Positions 54,697 to 64,000 of a DNA stretch of 64,000 nucleotides are shown here, one piece after another. Position 1 is the first letter of the stretch. The number at the start of each line of letters is the position of its first letter. The translations under genes were made by a program, and so were the position numbers. The stretch is from Cytophagales bacterium Alg240-R148 (GTDB taxonomy: Bacteria > Bacteroidota > Bacteroidia > Cytophagales > Cyclobacteriaceae): assembly GCA_900537185.1 (NCBI GenBank), contig LS999830.1:359440-423439 (forward strand), read 5' to 3'. The notes under the pieces are model-generated. The model had not been told where the DNA came from. It made no database searches and saw only the letters and a list, made by a program, of their open reading frames with translations.

Positions 54697-54720
54697 GCCG
54701 CTTGCCAAAGGGCAAGCGGC
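54697..54720 (-). terminator. Terminator between the two-domain chitinase and the next gene
   Basis: The perfect stem GCCGCTTGCC/GGCAAGCGGC with a four-base loop, followed on the reverse strand by six T. It lies immediately after the 1557-residue chitinase gene, so most transcripts from that gene should stop here; the two genes downstream could have their own weak start or be expressed by read-through. Confidence 0.9.
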
Positions 54721-54727
54721 AATTGAA

Positions 54728-57700
54728 TTAGTGTTTAAGCATTTTTACCGTTTCCGTAGATTGGTCCGTGGTAATTCTAAACAAATAGATCCCTTGAGGG
54801 AATTGTTGCGAATTGACAAAAAACTTATGCCTTCCTTTGCGCAGATAACCTGAAGAAACATTTTGAACTACTTCACCGAGTTGGTTCATTACAATTATTT
54901 CAGTTTTACCTTCGTAGGACAGTTCAAAATCAATGGAAACTTCTCCGCTCATTGGATTAGGGTAAACCAAATAGTTGTTGACAGATGGAAGCGGTGTAGA
55001 AACATTTGTTGCCAAACTGCTTGTAACACCTGCAGCAGACCCGCCATGTAAAAATGCGGCATGTGCATTTGAAAAACTCAACCCAGTAGCAGCGTCCCAA
55101 TTGATCGACCACGTCATCAATCCTCTAAAGTTTGCATACCCTGAAGCATTGCTTAACACATAGGTACCGCCAAATGAAACGCCATTGATTAAGTAATTCA
55201 TGGCTTTTTGAACATCTGCATTCGAGGTATAACCGGAAGATGCAGCTCCAGTAGAAGCTGGAACACCAAAAGCTACCTGATCCGCTCGCAATGCAGGGAA
55301 CCGATTGTTTTCATTCCGTGCAATTGGAAAACCAGTTAAAAGCATATCGGCCATGGCCACATGGAAATCAGCTGTAGCAGGCTGGTAAATTTTATTATCA
55401 GCCCCATACATACTACCTGTATTGTAATGTTGTACGTGGATATAAGTCATTCTATCTCTGAGCGCATAAATTACTGGTAAATACGCCCCTGCCCCATTGC
55501 CGTAGGAGTCAAACCCAGCTTGAACATAAAAGGTTTCAGGAGCCATAGTAAGTATAAAATCTGAACCAAAATGGTTTACTATTTCTCTTGTAGCCGTTAT
55601 TAGGTTGTTGATCTTAACTGTTGTTGGATTCTTAAAATCCGTATCGCCAGGATCCAAACTAACAGAACTTCCTTCTAAATCTATGTCAAAACCATCGAAT
55701 CCGTATTCTGTAATTATGCCAATCATGGAACTCACAAATTTATCTCGATCGGCAGTTGTCTTTAATTCTACCGGATCATTGGCTCCACCAATAGAGATCA
55801 AAACTTTTTTCCCTTTGGATTTTAATGCTGCCATATCCGATTTAAAGGTAGCTACCGTTACTTCTTCTGGGTTGAATACCATGGTCATATCTGAAAAGGA
55901 CCTAGGCACTGCAAATGAAACGTTCACAACATCGTAATTATCCGACACTTGATTCAATCGAATGTAGGGGGCACTGTTGTTTTGCCAATTGTGCCAGTAT
56001 CCTACCAAAATTTTACCTGGAAGCCCAGGATTACCAGGAGGGCTGGAACTGACCGATGCGTTTACAACACTGGAAGTAGTGGATTGATTTTCATTGTCAA
56101 ATGCGACTGCGGTCAAAGCATGTACTCCAACCGATGGGTTGGCAATGGTATGGCTGTAAGGATTGGTTAAATCTTCTCCTAACAACACCGAACCATCATA
56201 AAACACCACCTTTGTAATGCTTCCATCTGCATCCGAAGCATCGGCAGTAATTAAAATGTTCTGACCTGCATTGAACACTTGGCCTTCGCTTGGCGATGTG
56301 ATCGCAACACTAGGTAATTTTGGATCTCCTCCTGGTCCGCAATCTCCAACCAAAGTCCAGGCATCTTGCCAATACATACCCGCACCAGGTTCGTAGGCCC
56401 AAGCCGCGCTAGAAGAACACCAGCCCCCTTCTTTACAGTTGTATTCCTTTCCATTGTTTTGAACATCCGCACCAGTGGCATAGGTAGTTCCTGCAACGTA
56501 TTGAGGCGAAGTACATCCACCAGTAGTAGCCTCTTTCACCTCCATGTTGGTTACTGAGGATGTTCCTGTTGCTCCAGCATTGTCTGTTGCTACTGCTGTA
56601 AGCGCATAAGTTCCTATGGCTGCATTGCTCCAAGTCCATTCGTACGGCGCTGCATTGTCTGTTCCCAGCAACACAGATCCTTGATAAAAATCAACCGAAC
56701 TTATACTTCCATCTGTATCAGTTGCCGTGGCGCTTAAATTGATAACATCTCCTTCTGTAAATTGAGCATTATTGGAAGGGCTGGTTAAGGTTACTACAGG
56801 TGCCGCATTGCTTCCATCCACTATGGCAATAACAACAGCCATTGAAGTTGTAGTAGCATTTTTGTCGTCTGTGGCAACTGCGGTTAAACTATAGTTGCCA
56901 ACTGTTGCATTGTTCCATACATAACTGTAAGGGGCAGCAGTCAAAGTAGCCAATAGATTGTTTCCTTCGTACACTGCAACCGAGGTTACAGTTCCATCTG
57001 AATCCGATGCATTTACAGCAATAGGTACCGCCGTTCCTAAGTCAAAATTTTGGTTTTGACTTGGGCTACTAATGCTAACTGTTGGTGGTATGTTGCCACC
57101 CCCTGGGCAAGGCCCGATGTCTGTCCAAACACCCCACTCTCCTGTAGTGCCCGGTTCTTCTCCTTGTGTCCACCAACCATTTTGATATTTTCTACCTTTA
57201 TGGCTCACTATGGTTCCGCCAGCAGCATACACTTTTTCTGGATCCCAAGGTTCTATTCCATCACATCCTCCTGATGCCGGACTGACCACCACAGCCACTA
57301 CAGCTGAAGTTGCTGTTTGGCCCTTACTATCCGTTACAACTGCGGTCAGGTCGTAATTTCCAGCCAATGCTGTATTCCATGCATACGCATAGGGTGCGGA
57401 AGTATCTTCTCCCAATAGTGTATTGCCTTGATAAAAACCAATTTTAGAAATCGAGGCCCCAGTCGCCGTACCTTCGGCTGTTATTGCAATAACGGCACCT
57501 TCATCAAAAGTTGCACCATTGGCAGGGCTGGTTATTGAAACAGTAGGAAGTACATCAGTACCCACAGTGATGTTGGAAACATTGGAATTGGCCACATTGT
57601 TTTCATTATCTGTAGCTTTCGCCGAAAGCGCATAACTTCCTTCTGCAACAGCCGGCCAGACAAAGCTATAAGGAGCGGTTGCATCTTCTCCTAACTTCAA

Positions 57701-59401
57701 ACTCCCATTAAAAAACTCCACTTTGGTAATACTGCCATTGGCATCGGACGCGGTGGCGGTTAATGTTATATCACTGCCTGGGTTGAATTGTGCATTATGG
57801 ACCGGTGCGGTAAGTGTAACTTGTGGCAATCCAACACTCCCTTGTGCAAACACTTCATTGGTCTTATTGATTAATTTAGAATCAACAGAAGACCACCGTT
57901 TAAGTTTGGTACCAAAATTAGTCGCAGATCCAGAAAACTCCAAATCTCCATAAACTGTCCAAACAATAGCTCCAGCCAAACCGTTGTCGTTAATAAAATT
58001 GGCTTTGTGTTCGATCGACTCTTCGTCATCATACGATAAAAAGTAATTGCCATTGGTCAGGTAGGGCACCTTAGCCTGGTCGTCCCAATGGCGGGTCCAA
58101 CCACTGTTTGCCCCAAGTGCCTTTTGTTTAATGAAAAAATAATTTGGTGTGCCATCGTAAACCTCCTTAGGCCAATTCGTATAGTCTGCACAAGTTGTTA
58201 TTGGCCCATCGGGCTGCACGGTCTCTTGTCTTTTGTTGGTGGCACCATTTAGAGCGGCAGCTCCTTGGGTTACAACACCTCTTCCGTAGAAAGGCAAACC
58301 AAAACAAATCTTATTCATTGGGACGCCCAGTAATTTTAAAGCATCCAAAGTACTTTTCCAGTTGAATTCAGGTGCTTCGGCACCATCATAAGGGTAAAGC
58401 GGTGCATTGTGCCCAGCAATATTGGACCAACCACCATTAAAGTCATACGTCATGAAATTGAAATAATCCATGGTTTGGCTCAATTGGCCCCATTCCAATC
58501 CTTGAATTTTCTGTGAAGAAGCAGAAAAAGCGGCTGTAATTAATTTGTCTGGGCCAATGGCCGTACGTATTTCTTGTACTAGGGTGGTGAAATTTTGAAA
58601 ATCAGCTTCTGATCCGGTGAAATTCATTCCTGCATAAGGGCCTGGGTATTCCCAGTCCAAATCAATACCATCAAAACCAGAGTCAATTAGTTTTTTACAA
58701 TCTGCTATGAATTTCGCCCTTTTCACAGGGTCTGCAGCCATTTCAGGGAAATGTTTGCACATAGACCATCCACCTAAAGAAGCCATCACCTTTACATTAT
58801 TTTGATGGGCCAAGTCCAATAATCCTGGAGCCCCGCCTTCTTTTTTCAGAGGCAATGGAAGCGGTCCGGAAAGCCCCCACCCTGGATGGGTCCAGGTGCT
58901 AGCGCCAACTGTAACCTCAAACCCCTGGGCTTCTGCCCTCAATTTGATGTCTTCATTGATGTAGTTGACATTTTCCAATTCCCCAAAAAGAATATGCAAA
59001 TCCCAACTGCTATAAACATCCGTAAAAAATATGTCTGCGGGTTCTTGGCTAACGCCTTCTTTGTAAATTTGTTTGTTTCTGTGGTCTCCGCTGTGTAGAG
59101 AACCATCTTTGGCTACCCCAAAAAAAGAATAGTTCAAAATAGTGTATTTTGAATAATCAATATTGAGGTGGGTCAAGGCACCTTGTGCTGGAACCCCCGC
59201 TTTGGTGTCTTTCCAAGCGTCCCAGTTGGTAATATAACCGATCATTTGTTTGTTATGATCAGACTTGTTCTTGGTTCCACCAGTATTAACTTGAGCGAAC
59301 CCAGTTAATACAATGAAAAACATGAACAGCAGCAAAATCGATTTCCTAATAAAACCGACACTTAAAAGACGATGAAGTCTTGCATTTGTAGAAGTGTACA
59401 T
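54728..59401 (-). CDS. chiA: Secreted chitinase with two GH18 domains, Ig-like and chitin-binding modules, T9SS tail
   Basis: A 1557-residue enzyme. Order: signal peptide (1-37), GH18-A (about 50-505) with the complete motif D244/D247/D249/E251 (DGIDLDWE), two Ig-like modules (about 523-710), CBM5/12 (713-766), two Ig-like modules (about 771-957), a divergent chitin-binding module (962-1022; GWCSSSAAWAYEPG), one Ig-like module (1029-1117), GH18-B (about 1128-1455) with D1236/D1239/D1241/E1243 (DGFDIDLE), and a T9SS type A tail (1475-1557). The layout, length and two GH18 domains resemble ChiA of Flavobacterium johnsoniae, a T9SS-secreted enzyme essential for chitin use in that species. The symbol is by analogy only. 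A strong terminator follows. Confidence 0.93.
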   Translation of the reverse strand: MYTSTNARLHRLLSVGFIRKSILLLFMFFIVLTGFAQVNTGGTKNKSDHNKQMIGYITNWDAWKDTKAGVPAQGALTHLNIDYSKYTILNYSFFGVAKDGSLHSGDHRNKQIYKEGVSQEPADIFFTDVYSSWDLHILFGELENVNYINEDIKLRAEAQGFEVTVGASTWTHPGWGLSGPLPLPLKKEGGAPGLLDLAHQNNVKVMASLGGWSMCKHFPEMAADPVKRAKFIADCKKLIDSGFDGIDLDWEYPGPYAGMNFTGSEADFQNFTTLVQEIRTAIGPDKLITAAFSASSQKIQGLEWGQLSQTMDYFNFMTYDFNGGWSNIAGHNAPLYPYDGAEAPEFNWKSTLDALKLLGVPMNKICFGLPFYGRGVVTQGAAALNGATNKRQETVQPDGPITTCADYTNWPKEVYDGTPNYFFIKQKALGANSGWTRHWDDQAKVPYLTNGNYFLSYDDEESIEHKANFINDNGLAGAIVWTVYGDLEFSGSATNFGTKLKRWSSVDSKLINKTNEVFAQGSVGLPQVTLTAPVHNAQFNPGSDITLTATASDANGSITKVEFFNGSLKLGEDATAPYSFVWPAVAEGSYALSAKATDNENNVANSNVSNITVGTDVLPTVSITSPANGATFDEGAVIAITAEGTATGASISKIGFYQGNTLLGEDTSAPYAYAWNTALAGNYDLTAVVTDSKGQTATSAVVAVVVSPASGGCDGIEPWDPEKVYAAGGTIVSHKGRKYQNGWWTQGEEPGTTGEWGVWTDIGPCPGGGNIPPTVSISSPSQNQNFDLGTAVPIAVNASDSDGTVTSVAVYEGNNLLATLTAAPYSYVWNNATVGNYSLTAVATDDKNATTTSMAVVIAIVDGSNAAPVVTLTSPSNNAQFTEGDVINLSATATDTDGSISSVDFYQGSVLLGTDNAAPYEWTWSNAAIGTYALTAVATDNAGATGTSSVTNMEVKEATTGGCTSPQYVAGTTYATGADVQNNGKEYNCKEGGWCSSSAAWAYEPGAGMYWQDAWTLVGDCGPGGDPKLPSVAITSPSEGQVFNAGQNILITADASDADGSITKVVFYDGSVLLGEDLTNPYSHTIANPSVGVHALTAVAFDNENQSTTSSVVNASVSSSPPGNPGLPGKILVGYWHNWQNNSAPYIRLNQVSDNYDVVNVSFAVPRSFSDMTMVFNPEEVTVATFKSDMAALKSKGKKVLISIGGANDPVELKTTADRDKFVSSMIGIITEYGFDGFDIDLEGSSVSLDPGDTDFKNPTTVKINNLITATREIVNHFGSDFILTMAPETFYVQAGFDSYGNGAGAYLPVIYALRDRMTYIHVQHYNTGSMYGADNKIYQPATADFHVAMADMLLTGFPIARNENNRFPALRADQVAFGVPASTGAASSGYTSNADVQKAMNYLINGVSFGGTYVLSNASGYANFRGLMTWSINWDAATGLSFSNAHAAFLHGGSAAGVTSSLATNVSTPLPSVNNYLVYPNPMSGEVSIDFELSYEGKTEIIVMNQLGEVVQNVSSGYLRKGRHKFFVNSQQFPQGIYLFRITTDQSTETVKMLKH

Positions 59402-59410
59402 TATAATTTA

Positions 59411-59458
59411 ATATTTGGTTAGTTACTACTTTACAGTATCCCTACTCAAACCAAATAC
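59411..59458. promoter_or_regulatory. Inverted repeat just upstream of the double-GH18 chitinase
   Basis: ATATTTGGTT (59411-59420) and AACCAAATAC (59449-59458) match in 9 of 10 positions with a 28-base spacer. Each arm is followed by TTAGT- or TAACT-like bases (AGTTACTA and TACTAACT). It ends 10 bases before the chitinase ATG, so a site in its leader or promoter is plausible. Candidate site for the LuxR-type regulator encoded at 62126 (inference). Confidence 0.45.
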
Positions 59459-59996
59459 TAACTAAAAACCTGCACTCAACTTAGGAATTAAAAATGCTAA
59501 TGCTTCATTTTTTATCTAACCAGATCGCATTGATCGCTGAAATGTATAATTTTAAATCCGTTTGACATACAAGTACAATTTAATTATGAAAACAAAACAT
59601 TTAATCCATATAATTATTTTTATAATTCAAAACTTATGCAATCCAACAACATGCTGAGTTCCATTTGTAATATTGCGCTACCTCCTCTCACAAGTTTACA
59701 ATCGACCAAAGTTGGATCGGTTCCCAACCACTGTTCGCATCTCTACCCAATAGGTGTTGCAACAATTAAACTGGGATTCTTCTATTTTTGAAGGCTTTTA
59801 TTAGGCGAGATGCCGTTTAAACAAAATTTTATTTCAAAAAGACAGCAATAATTATAGAGCGTTTAACTTCAAAAATTCCATCCTAATTTGCTTCAAACCT
59901 AGATATGAACAAAAAAGGAAAAAATAATATTGCTCTCAGCTATGTGTCTGCTTTAAGTTCTTTAATGGATTGATTTTTATTTTGACCTGTAAGCCG

Positions 59997-60004
59997 TAGT
60001 TTTG
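59997..60004 (+). promoter_or_regulatory. Candidate Bacteroidota -7 box for the sensor kinase gene
   Basis: TAGTTTTG fits TAnnTTTG, 40 bases before the kinase start. The upstream TTTTG lies only 12 bases away, so the -33 element is poor. Confidence 0.35.
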
Positions 60005-60044
60005 CACCGTTGTATTGATCTACCATAACCTATATACATAGTTA

Positions 60045-62105
60045 GTGATAAAAGTTATCGCCCCATTTTTTTTCTGTTTTCTTCCTTTTATTTCTTTTTC
60101 ACAAAAGCAGACCCCGGCTTCCGTATTTGCTCACGTAGAAAAAATAGAAAAAACGGACCCCGAAAGAGCGCTTAAACTTTTGAATCAACACAAAGTACAA
60201 CTAGAGAAAACAAATTATTATTTTACTTACTGCACCTTAAAAGGAGCAGTTTTTCAGGAATTGTCTAATTTGGACAGTTCTCTATATTACCTAAAAAAAG
60301 CAGAATCCATTGTTTCCACCCAATCAAAAACAACTAGAACGGCTTTTTTTTACAGAAAATATGGCAATTACTATTACATGGTTGGAGACAACGAATTGGC
60401 CTACACTTATTATGTAAAGGCCAATGAAATTGCGGAGTTGGTAAACGATAAGTGTGAACTGTATTTGATTAACAATAATTTTGGTTTAATATTTTTACAA
60501 CAAAAGTACTACGACAAGGCTATTAACCATTTTTACATCAGTCTTCAAAACACAGAAAAATCACATGAACGCATCACCTTGCTGAACAACCTAGGGGTTG
60601 CTTATAGTGCGAAGGAAGATGAAATTAATGCCTTGGCCTACTACAAAAAGGGGTACGCTGAAAGTGCATCCGCTGGATTCAAAAGAGCGGGCATGAGTTC
60701 GATGGAAGGACTATCTAACGTTTATCTCAAACTAAACATAGTCGACTCAGCACTATATTTTGCTCAAAAAGTGAAAAATTTACAACTGGAATTAGGAATG
60801 GACACCCAGCTGCTCATAACATACAATAGGCTGGGTATGATTTACACCAACCTAGAGCAGTTTGATATCGCCATTCGATTTTATAAAAAGAGTATTAAAA
60901 TGGCCGAAGACCAAGAATCTCGGCATCTTCCCTACATTCACTCCAATATTGCGGACACCTACAAGGCCTATAAAAAGCTGGACAAAGCACTGGAACATAC
61001 CATCTTGTTTTATGAACTTAAAGACAGCCTTTACTCTATTGAAAAAGACCAAAGAGTAGAATCGTTATTGGCCAAATACGAATATGAGAAAAAGGAAAAA
61101 CAAATTGTAGTCTTAAAAAATGAGCAAAAACTTAAAACTTCTGAAATTCAAAACCAACGAATTTTATTTGAAAAGCAATTTTTAAAACAACAGTTGAACC
61201 AACAAAACCAACAGTTTCAATTAGAAAATAGAGCCAAACAAATTTCCATTTTAAAAAAGGAAAAGGCGCTGAATGCAGCTATTTTAAAAAACAAACAACA
61301 GGTGATCGAAAGGGATAATTTAATTAAGAAAATTGCCATTGCTGCCTCTATTCTCATCCTTACTTCCGTCATTTTTCTGATCTATTTTTACCAACAAAAA
61401 ATCAAGAACCAAGAGTTGGTCGCAATAAAATCAGAAGAAATTAACAACCAGAACACCTTAAAACTCATAAAAGATTTTGAACTGAAATCTGCAAAATCCA
61501 ATATTGAAGGACAAGAAAAAGAAAAAGAAAGGGTAGCAAAAGAATTACACGATGGAGTAGCCGGTAGTTTGGCTACCATTCAATTGCAGCTGCAAAACCC
61601 TAATCTTACAGAAAATGACAATTTAGATAGGCTGTTGCGCAATGTCAACAATTTATACCAAGAAGTGAGAAGCATTTCTCACGATCTTACCCCACCTGCT
61701 ATACTGTTCGGCAGTTTTGTAAAGTTCTTAACCGATTACATAGAAAGTTTTGACAAAGCGGCTCCTTTTAAAGTCCAATACTTCCCATTTATCAAAAATA
61801 TAAAAGCATCTATTCCAGACAATTACAAAGTAGAAGTATACAGAATATTACAAGAATTACTCAACAACATTATCAAACATGCCGGAGCCAATACTGTGGA
61901 TGTGCAATTTAATGTGAATGATGATGGAATCATACTTATTGTAGAAGACGATGGCGTTGGTTATGACGCTTCCGATACCCGAAAAGGATTGGGCCTTACC
62001 AACATTGAAACAAGAGTGATGGCTTTAAATGGCCATTTAGAAATTGACAGCCACTTGCAACGCGGCACCATTGTCTCTATTCAACTACCTTTAATACCCA
62101 ACTAA
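60045..62105 (+). CDS. TPR-containing sensor histidine kinase (NarL/LuxR-type partner)
   Basis: A 686-residue membrane-anchored kinase. The start is a GTG; no in-frame ATG lies before the signal peptide ([19 protein letters not shown]). Tetratricopeptide repeats fill about residues 30-345 (repeated A/Y/G spacing, e.g. [12 protein letters not shown]), then a coiled coil, one membrane helix (about 429-450; [19 protein letters not shown]), a HisKA_3 box with His502 (KELHDGVAG), and a HATPase domain with [11 protein letters not shown] and [17 protein letters not shown]. The TPR region lies outside the inner membrane. The response regulator gene follows 20 bases later. In position this pair is the natural candidate regulator of the adjacent chitinases. 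Confidence 0.92.
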   Translation: MIKVIAPFFFCFLPFISFSQKQTPASVFAHVEKIEKTDPERALKLLNQHKVQLEKTNYYFTYCTLKGAVFQELSNLDSSLYYLKKAESIVSTQSKTTRTAFFYRKYGNYYYMVGDNELAYTYYVKANEIAELVNDKCELYLINNNFGLIFLQQKYYDKAINHFYISLQNTEKSHERITLLNNLGVAYSAKEDEINALAYYKKGYAESASAGFKRAGMSSMEGLSNVYLKLNIVDSALYFAQKVKNLQLELGMDTQLLITYNRLGMIYTNLEQFDIAIRFYKKSIKMAEDQESRHLPYIHSNIADTYKAYKKLDKALEHTILFYELKDSLYSIEKDQRVESLLAKYEYEKKEKQIVVLKNEQKLKTSEIQNQRILFEKQFLKQQLNQQNQQFQLENRAKQISILKKEKALNAAILKNKQQVIERDNLIKKIAIAASILILTSVIFLIYFYQQKIKNQELVAIKSEEINNQNTLKLIKDFELKSAKSNIEGQEKEKERVAKELHDGVAGSLATIQLQLQNPNLTENDNLDRLLRNVNNLYQEVRSISHDLTPPAILFGSFVKFLTDYIESFDKAAPFKVQYFPFIKNIKASIPDNYKVEVYRILQELLNNIIKHAGANTVDVQFNVNDDGIILIVEDDGVGYDASDTRKGLGLTNIETRVMALNGHLEIDSHLQRGTIVSIQLPLIPN

Positions 62106-62125
62106 GTCCCACTATATCCCCAATT

Positions 62126-62764
62126 ATGAAAAAGAAAAACAAAGTTGTAATTGCCGATGACCACGAAATGTTCCTGGATGGAGTCAACTCTATTCTTTCT
62201 GATCAGCAGCATATTGAAGTTGTTTTCAAAGCCAAAAATGGTTTAGAAGCCATTAATTACATTAAATCCAATCCAGTTGACTTGTTAATATCCGATATCA
62301 GCATGCCTACAATGGATGGAATAGAATTATGTAATTTAGTAAGAAACAAGCACCCGGACATCAAAACCCTGATTTTAAGCACCCACAACGACCCCATTTT
62401 AACTGATAAGCTTGTAAAAAGCGGTGTGAACGGCTATTTATTGAAAAACGCAGGCAAAACGATGTTGTTAAAGTGCATCGACGCAGTCCTTAAAAACGAT
62501 CAGTTTTTTGATGCGGACGTCAAAGAAAAGTTTATTCAGCACACCTTCGAAAATAAAAAAACTGAAACCATTCAATTGAGTAAAAGAGAAAAGGAAATTC
62601 TAATTCTGATTACAGAAGAATTTACTGCAAATGAAATTGCCGAAAAACTCTTTATAAGCCAAAATACAGTAAATACCCACCGAAAAAATTTGCTGAGCAA
62701 ACTCAATGTTAAAAACACTGCAGGGTTGGTACGGTATGCCCTAGAAAACAATGTAGTAAATTAA
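62126..62764 (+). CDS. LuxR/NarL-type response regulator
   Basis: A 212-residue regulator. The receiver domain has the acidic pair in IADDHEMF (D11, D12), phosphoacceptor Asp57 in [14 protein letters not shown], Thr/Ser in LILSTHND, and Lys in YLLKNAG. The C-terminal LuxR-type helix-turn-helix is [12 protein letters not shown], then [19 protein letters not shown], then [16 protein letters not shown]. It is encoded with the TPR kinase and is the likely DNA-binding output. Confidence 0.95.
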   Translation: MKKKNKVVIADDHEMFLDGVNSILSDQQHIEVVFKAKNGLEAINYIKSNPVDLLISDISMPTMDGIELCNLVRNKHPDIKTLILSTHNDPILTDKLVKSGVNGYLLKNAGKTMLLKCIDAVLKNDQFFDADVKEKFIQHTFENKKTETIQLSKREKEILILITEEFTANEIAEKLFISQNTVNTHRKNLLSKLNVKNTAGLVRYALENNVVN

Positions 62765-62799
62765 GTTTTCTACCCTACACAGAAGCTGATTGGCTGTCA

Positions 62800-63801
62800 T
62801 CACCCAATGGTGGCCATTACAGCTTCTCTGTTGTATTTGCTTCTGTATTCAATGGGAGAAAGGCCAGTGAATTTTTTAAATATGTTTCTAAACGCTTTAT
62901 CGTCGTTGTAACCAACTGAATGCATCACTTCGCTAATGTATTGGGAGGTTGATTCTAAGCGGTGTTTGGCGGCTTCTACTTTGACCCGCTGCACATATTC
63001 CAAAGGAGTATTAGAAGTCGCTTTTTTGAAGCGACGAACAAAATTGCGCCTGCTTATTGCATATTTATTAGCCAATTGCTCTACACTAATTTTGTCCTCA
63101 AAATGACTTTCAATATAGAGCTGCGCTTCTTTCACGGGCGCATCGCTGTGCTCTTTTTGGCCCTTAAATATAGAAAATTGGCTTTGATCGTTTCTATTGA
63201 ACTCGATTTCAAACAATTTGGCTGCCCAAATAGCTGTTTCTTTGCCACAGTATTTCTCAACCAAATGCAAAAGCAGGTTTAAAAAGGAATAAGCACCACC
63301 GCTAGAATAAATGCCATTGTCTTCGCTAATAATCTTTTCTGGTAATAAATTTACTTGTGGGTATTTTTGTTGGAACTCCTGGTGGGCGATCCAATGGGTT
63401 GCGCATGCCTTCCCATTTAACAAGCCAGTTTCTGCCAAAAGGAAGGCTCCTGTACATAGGCTGGCTACCTCCGCCTGGTGTTGTGTGCGTTGTATTTTTA
63501 TCCACTCTATGATGGGGGCATTAAGTGCTATTGCTTTATTAAAATCCCCAAAAATGGTGGTAATCACGATTAAATCTGTTCGTTTTACTTGTTCTAAGGT
63601 TTTGTTGGGATTTACCTGAAACAAGCCTCCATACAATTCATTTTTTTTATCGATTCCAACCAAATCAATTTCAAAGAAATTTTCTTCAGAAGATCGGCTG
63701 GCCTTCCAATAATCATTTACCTTATTAAATACTTTAAAAGCACCTACAATAGAACTTAACACCGCTTCTCCTTTAGGCACCAAAATGCTGATGTGTTTCA
63801 T
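62800..63801 (-). CDS. GlxA family regulator (DJ-1/PfpI-like domain plus AraC domain)
   Basis: A 333-residue regulator. The N-terminal region (about 1-190) is the DJ-1/PfpI-like class I glutamine amidotransferase-fold domain: VKRTDLIVITTIFGDFNKAI, EVASLCTGAFLLAETGLLNG (the CTGAF elbow) and KACATHWIAHQEFQQKYP. The AraC domain (about 235-325) has VEQLANKYAISRRNFVRRF and ISEVMHSVGYNDDKAFRNIF. It is convergent with the response regulator. Its 200-base upstream region to the window end has no gene. Confidence 0.9.
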   Translation of the reverse strand: MKHISILVPKGEAVLSSIVGAFKVFNKVNDYWKASRSSEENFFEIDLVGIDKKNELYGGLFQVNPNKTLEQVKRTDLIVITTIFGDFNKAIALNAPIIEWIKIQRTQHQAEVASLCTGAFLLAETGLLNGKACATHWIAHQEFQQKYPQVNLLPEKIISEDNGIYSSGGAYSFLNLLLHLVEKYCGKETAIWAAKLFEIEFNRNDQSQFSIFKGQKEHSDAPVKEAQLYIESHFEDKISVEQLANKYAISRRNFVRRFKKATSNTPLEYVQRVKVEAAKHRLESTSQYISEVMHSVGYNDDKAFRNIFKKFTGLSPIEYRSKYNREAVMATIG

Positions 63802-64000
63802 ACCTTTTGTTTTACACCTTTTGTTTAATTCAAAGGTAAAAAGTTATGGTGGCACAAACAACCCCTCTACTTGTCGGAAATTACACCCAGCACAAGGGCA
63901 TTTATGCCATAAATTTGTAAAAACAGATACGGTGACAGACAGGCCTATGCGTGCGCATACTTGTCCAATACACTTGTTATCAGGTAGTTAATCTGCTCAA

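Larger units (their letters stand above)
59402..60044. other. 643-base divergent intergenic region
   Basis: No gene is seen; the longest readable ATG frames are about 23 codons. It must hold promoters for the double-GH18 chitinase (reverse) and the sensor kinase (forward). Visible sites are the inverted repeat at 59411-59458 and the -7 box at 59997. The rest is AT-rich without other structure that I could identify. Confidence 0.7.

Noticed and set aside
48669-59401. Repeated DNA segments in the chitinase genes, read as a CRISPR or tandem-repeat array
   Set aside because: The repeats encode Ig-like and CBM5/12 modules in frame, vary in sequence, and lie about 150 to 300 bases apart, not as short direct repeats with unique spacers.
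63785-63991. Forward open frame at the end of the window
   Set aside because: It starts inside the GlxA gene's 5' end and runs through a probable promoter region. No homology or start signal.

Overview
The window is ordinary chromosomal DNA from a member of the Bacteroidota, most likely a free-living, gliding-type Cytophagales or Flavobacteriales relative. Four things point there. Large secreted enzymes end in type IX secretion (T9SS) type A sorting domains. There is a carboxypeptidase-regulatory-like/TonB-type outer-membrane barrel. Promoter-like TAnnTTTG -7 boxes precede several genes. Families such as DUF3667, DUF5700 and membrane-anchored AraC regulators are typical of the phylum. Base composition is AT-rich throughout. 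I see no rRNA, tRNA, CRISPR array, insertion sequence, phage gene or conjugation gene.

Layout. 1-8.2 kb: the start of a DHA2-type MFS exporter (cut by the window edge), a lipoprotein metalloprotease, a secreted M20 peptidase, DNA topoisomerase III, and a pair of unknown exported proteins. 8.2-14.4 kb: a LysR/SDR divergent pair, a PadR-regulated FtsX-type permease with operator-like inverted repeats, and an MFS exporter. 14.5-17.1 kb: a compact, overlapping molybdate ABC operon modA-Mop-modB-modC. 17.2-24.7 kb: DUF3667 protein, aldo/keto reductase, methyltransferase, homogentisate dioxygenase, a zinc-ribbon protein with a TetR regulator, and gamma-glutamyltransferase. 24.7-32.9 kb: an outer-membrane barrel with a Spy-like periplasmic protein and an SMP-30 lipoprotein, then an AraC/MFS pair and a 1-Cys peroxiredoxin. 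33.2-36.6 kb: sulfatase, AraC regulator and two small proteins. 36.8-40.8 kb: a GH15 hydrolase convergent with a fused trehalose-phosphate synthase/phosphatase. 40.9-47 kb: membrane protein, esterase-like lipoprotein, bestrophin, serine hydrolase, an odd sensor protein without an ATPase domain, and a 49-residue PspC protein.

47.2-63.8 kb is the most interesting part: a polysaccharide, almost certainly chitin, degradation locus. It has a cytoplasmic GH1 glycosidase, a one-domain GH18 chitinase, a 1037-residue secreted protein with chitin-binding modules flanking a roughly 500-residue region that I cannot assign to a family, and a 1557-residue chitinase with two GH18 domains that resembles Flavobacterium johnsoniae ChiA in architecture. 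All three large proteins share CBM5/12-type and Ig-like modules and carry T9SS sorting tails. Next to them, divergently, lies a TPR-containing sensor kinase with a LuxR-type response regulator, a natural candidate regulator. An inverted repeat lies just upstream of the large chitinase.

The best candidate for something undescribed is the central domain of the 1037-residue protein. Second-tier candidates are the ATPase-less sensor protein, the PadR operator cluster, and a terminator hairpin that ends 4 bases before the start codon of a membrane AraC regulator.
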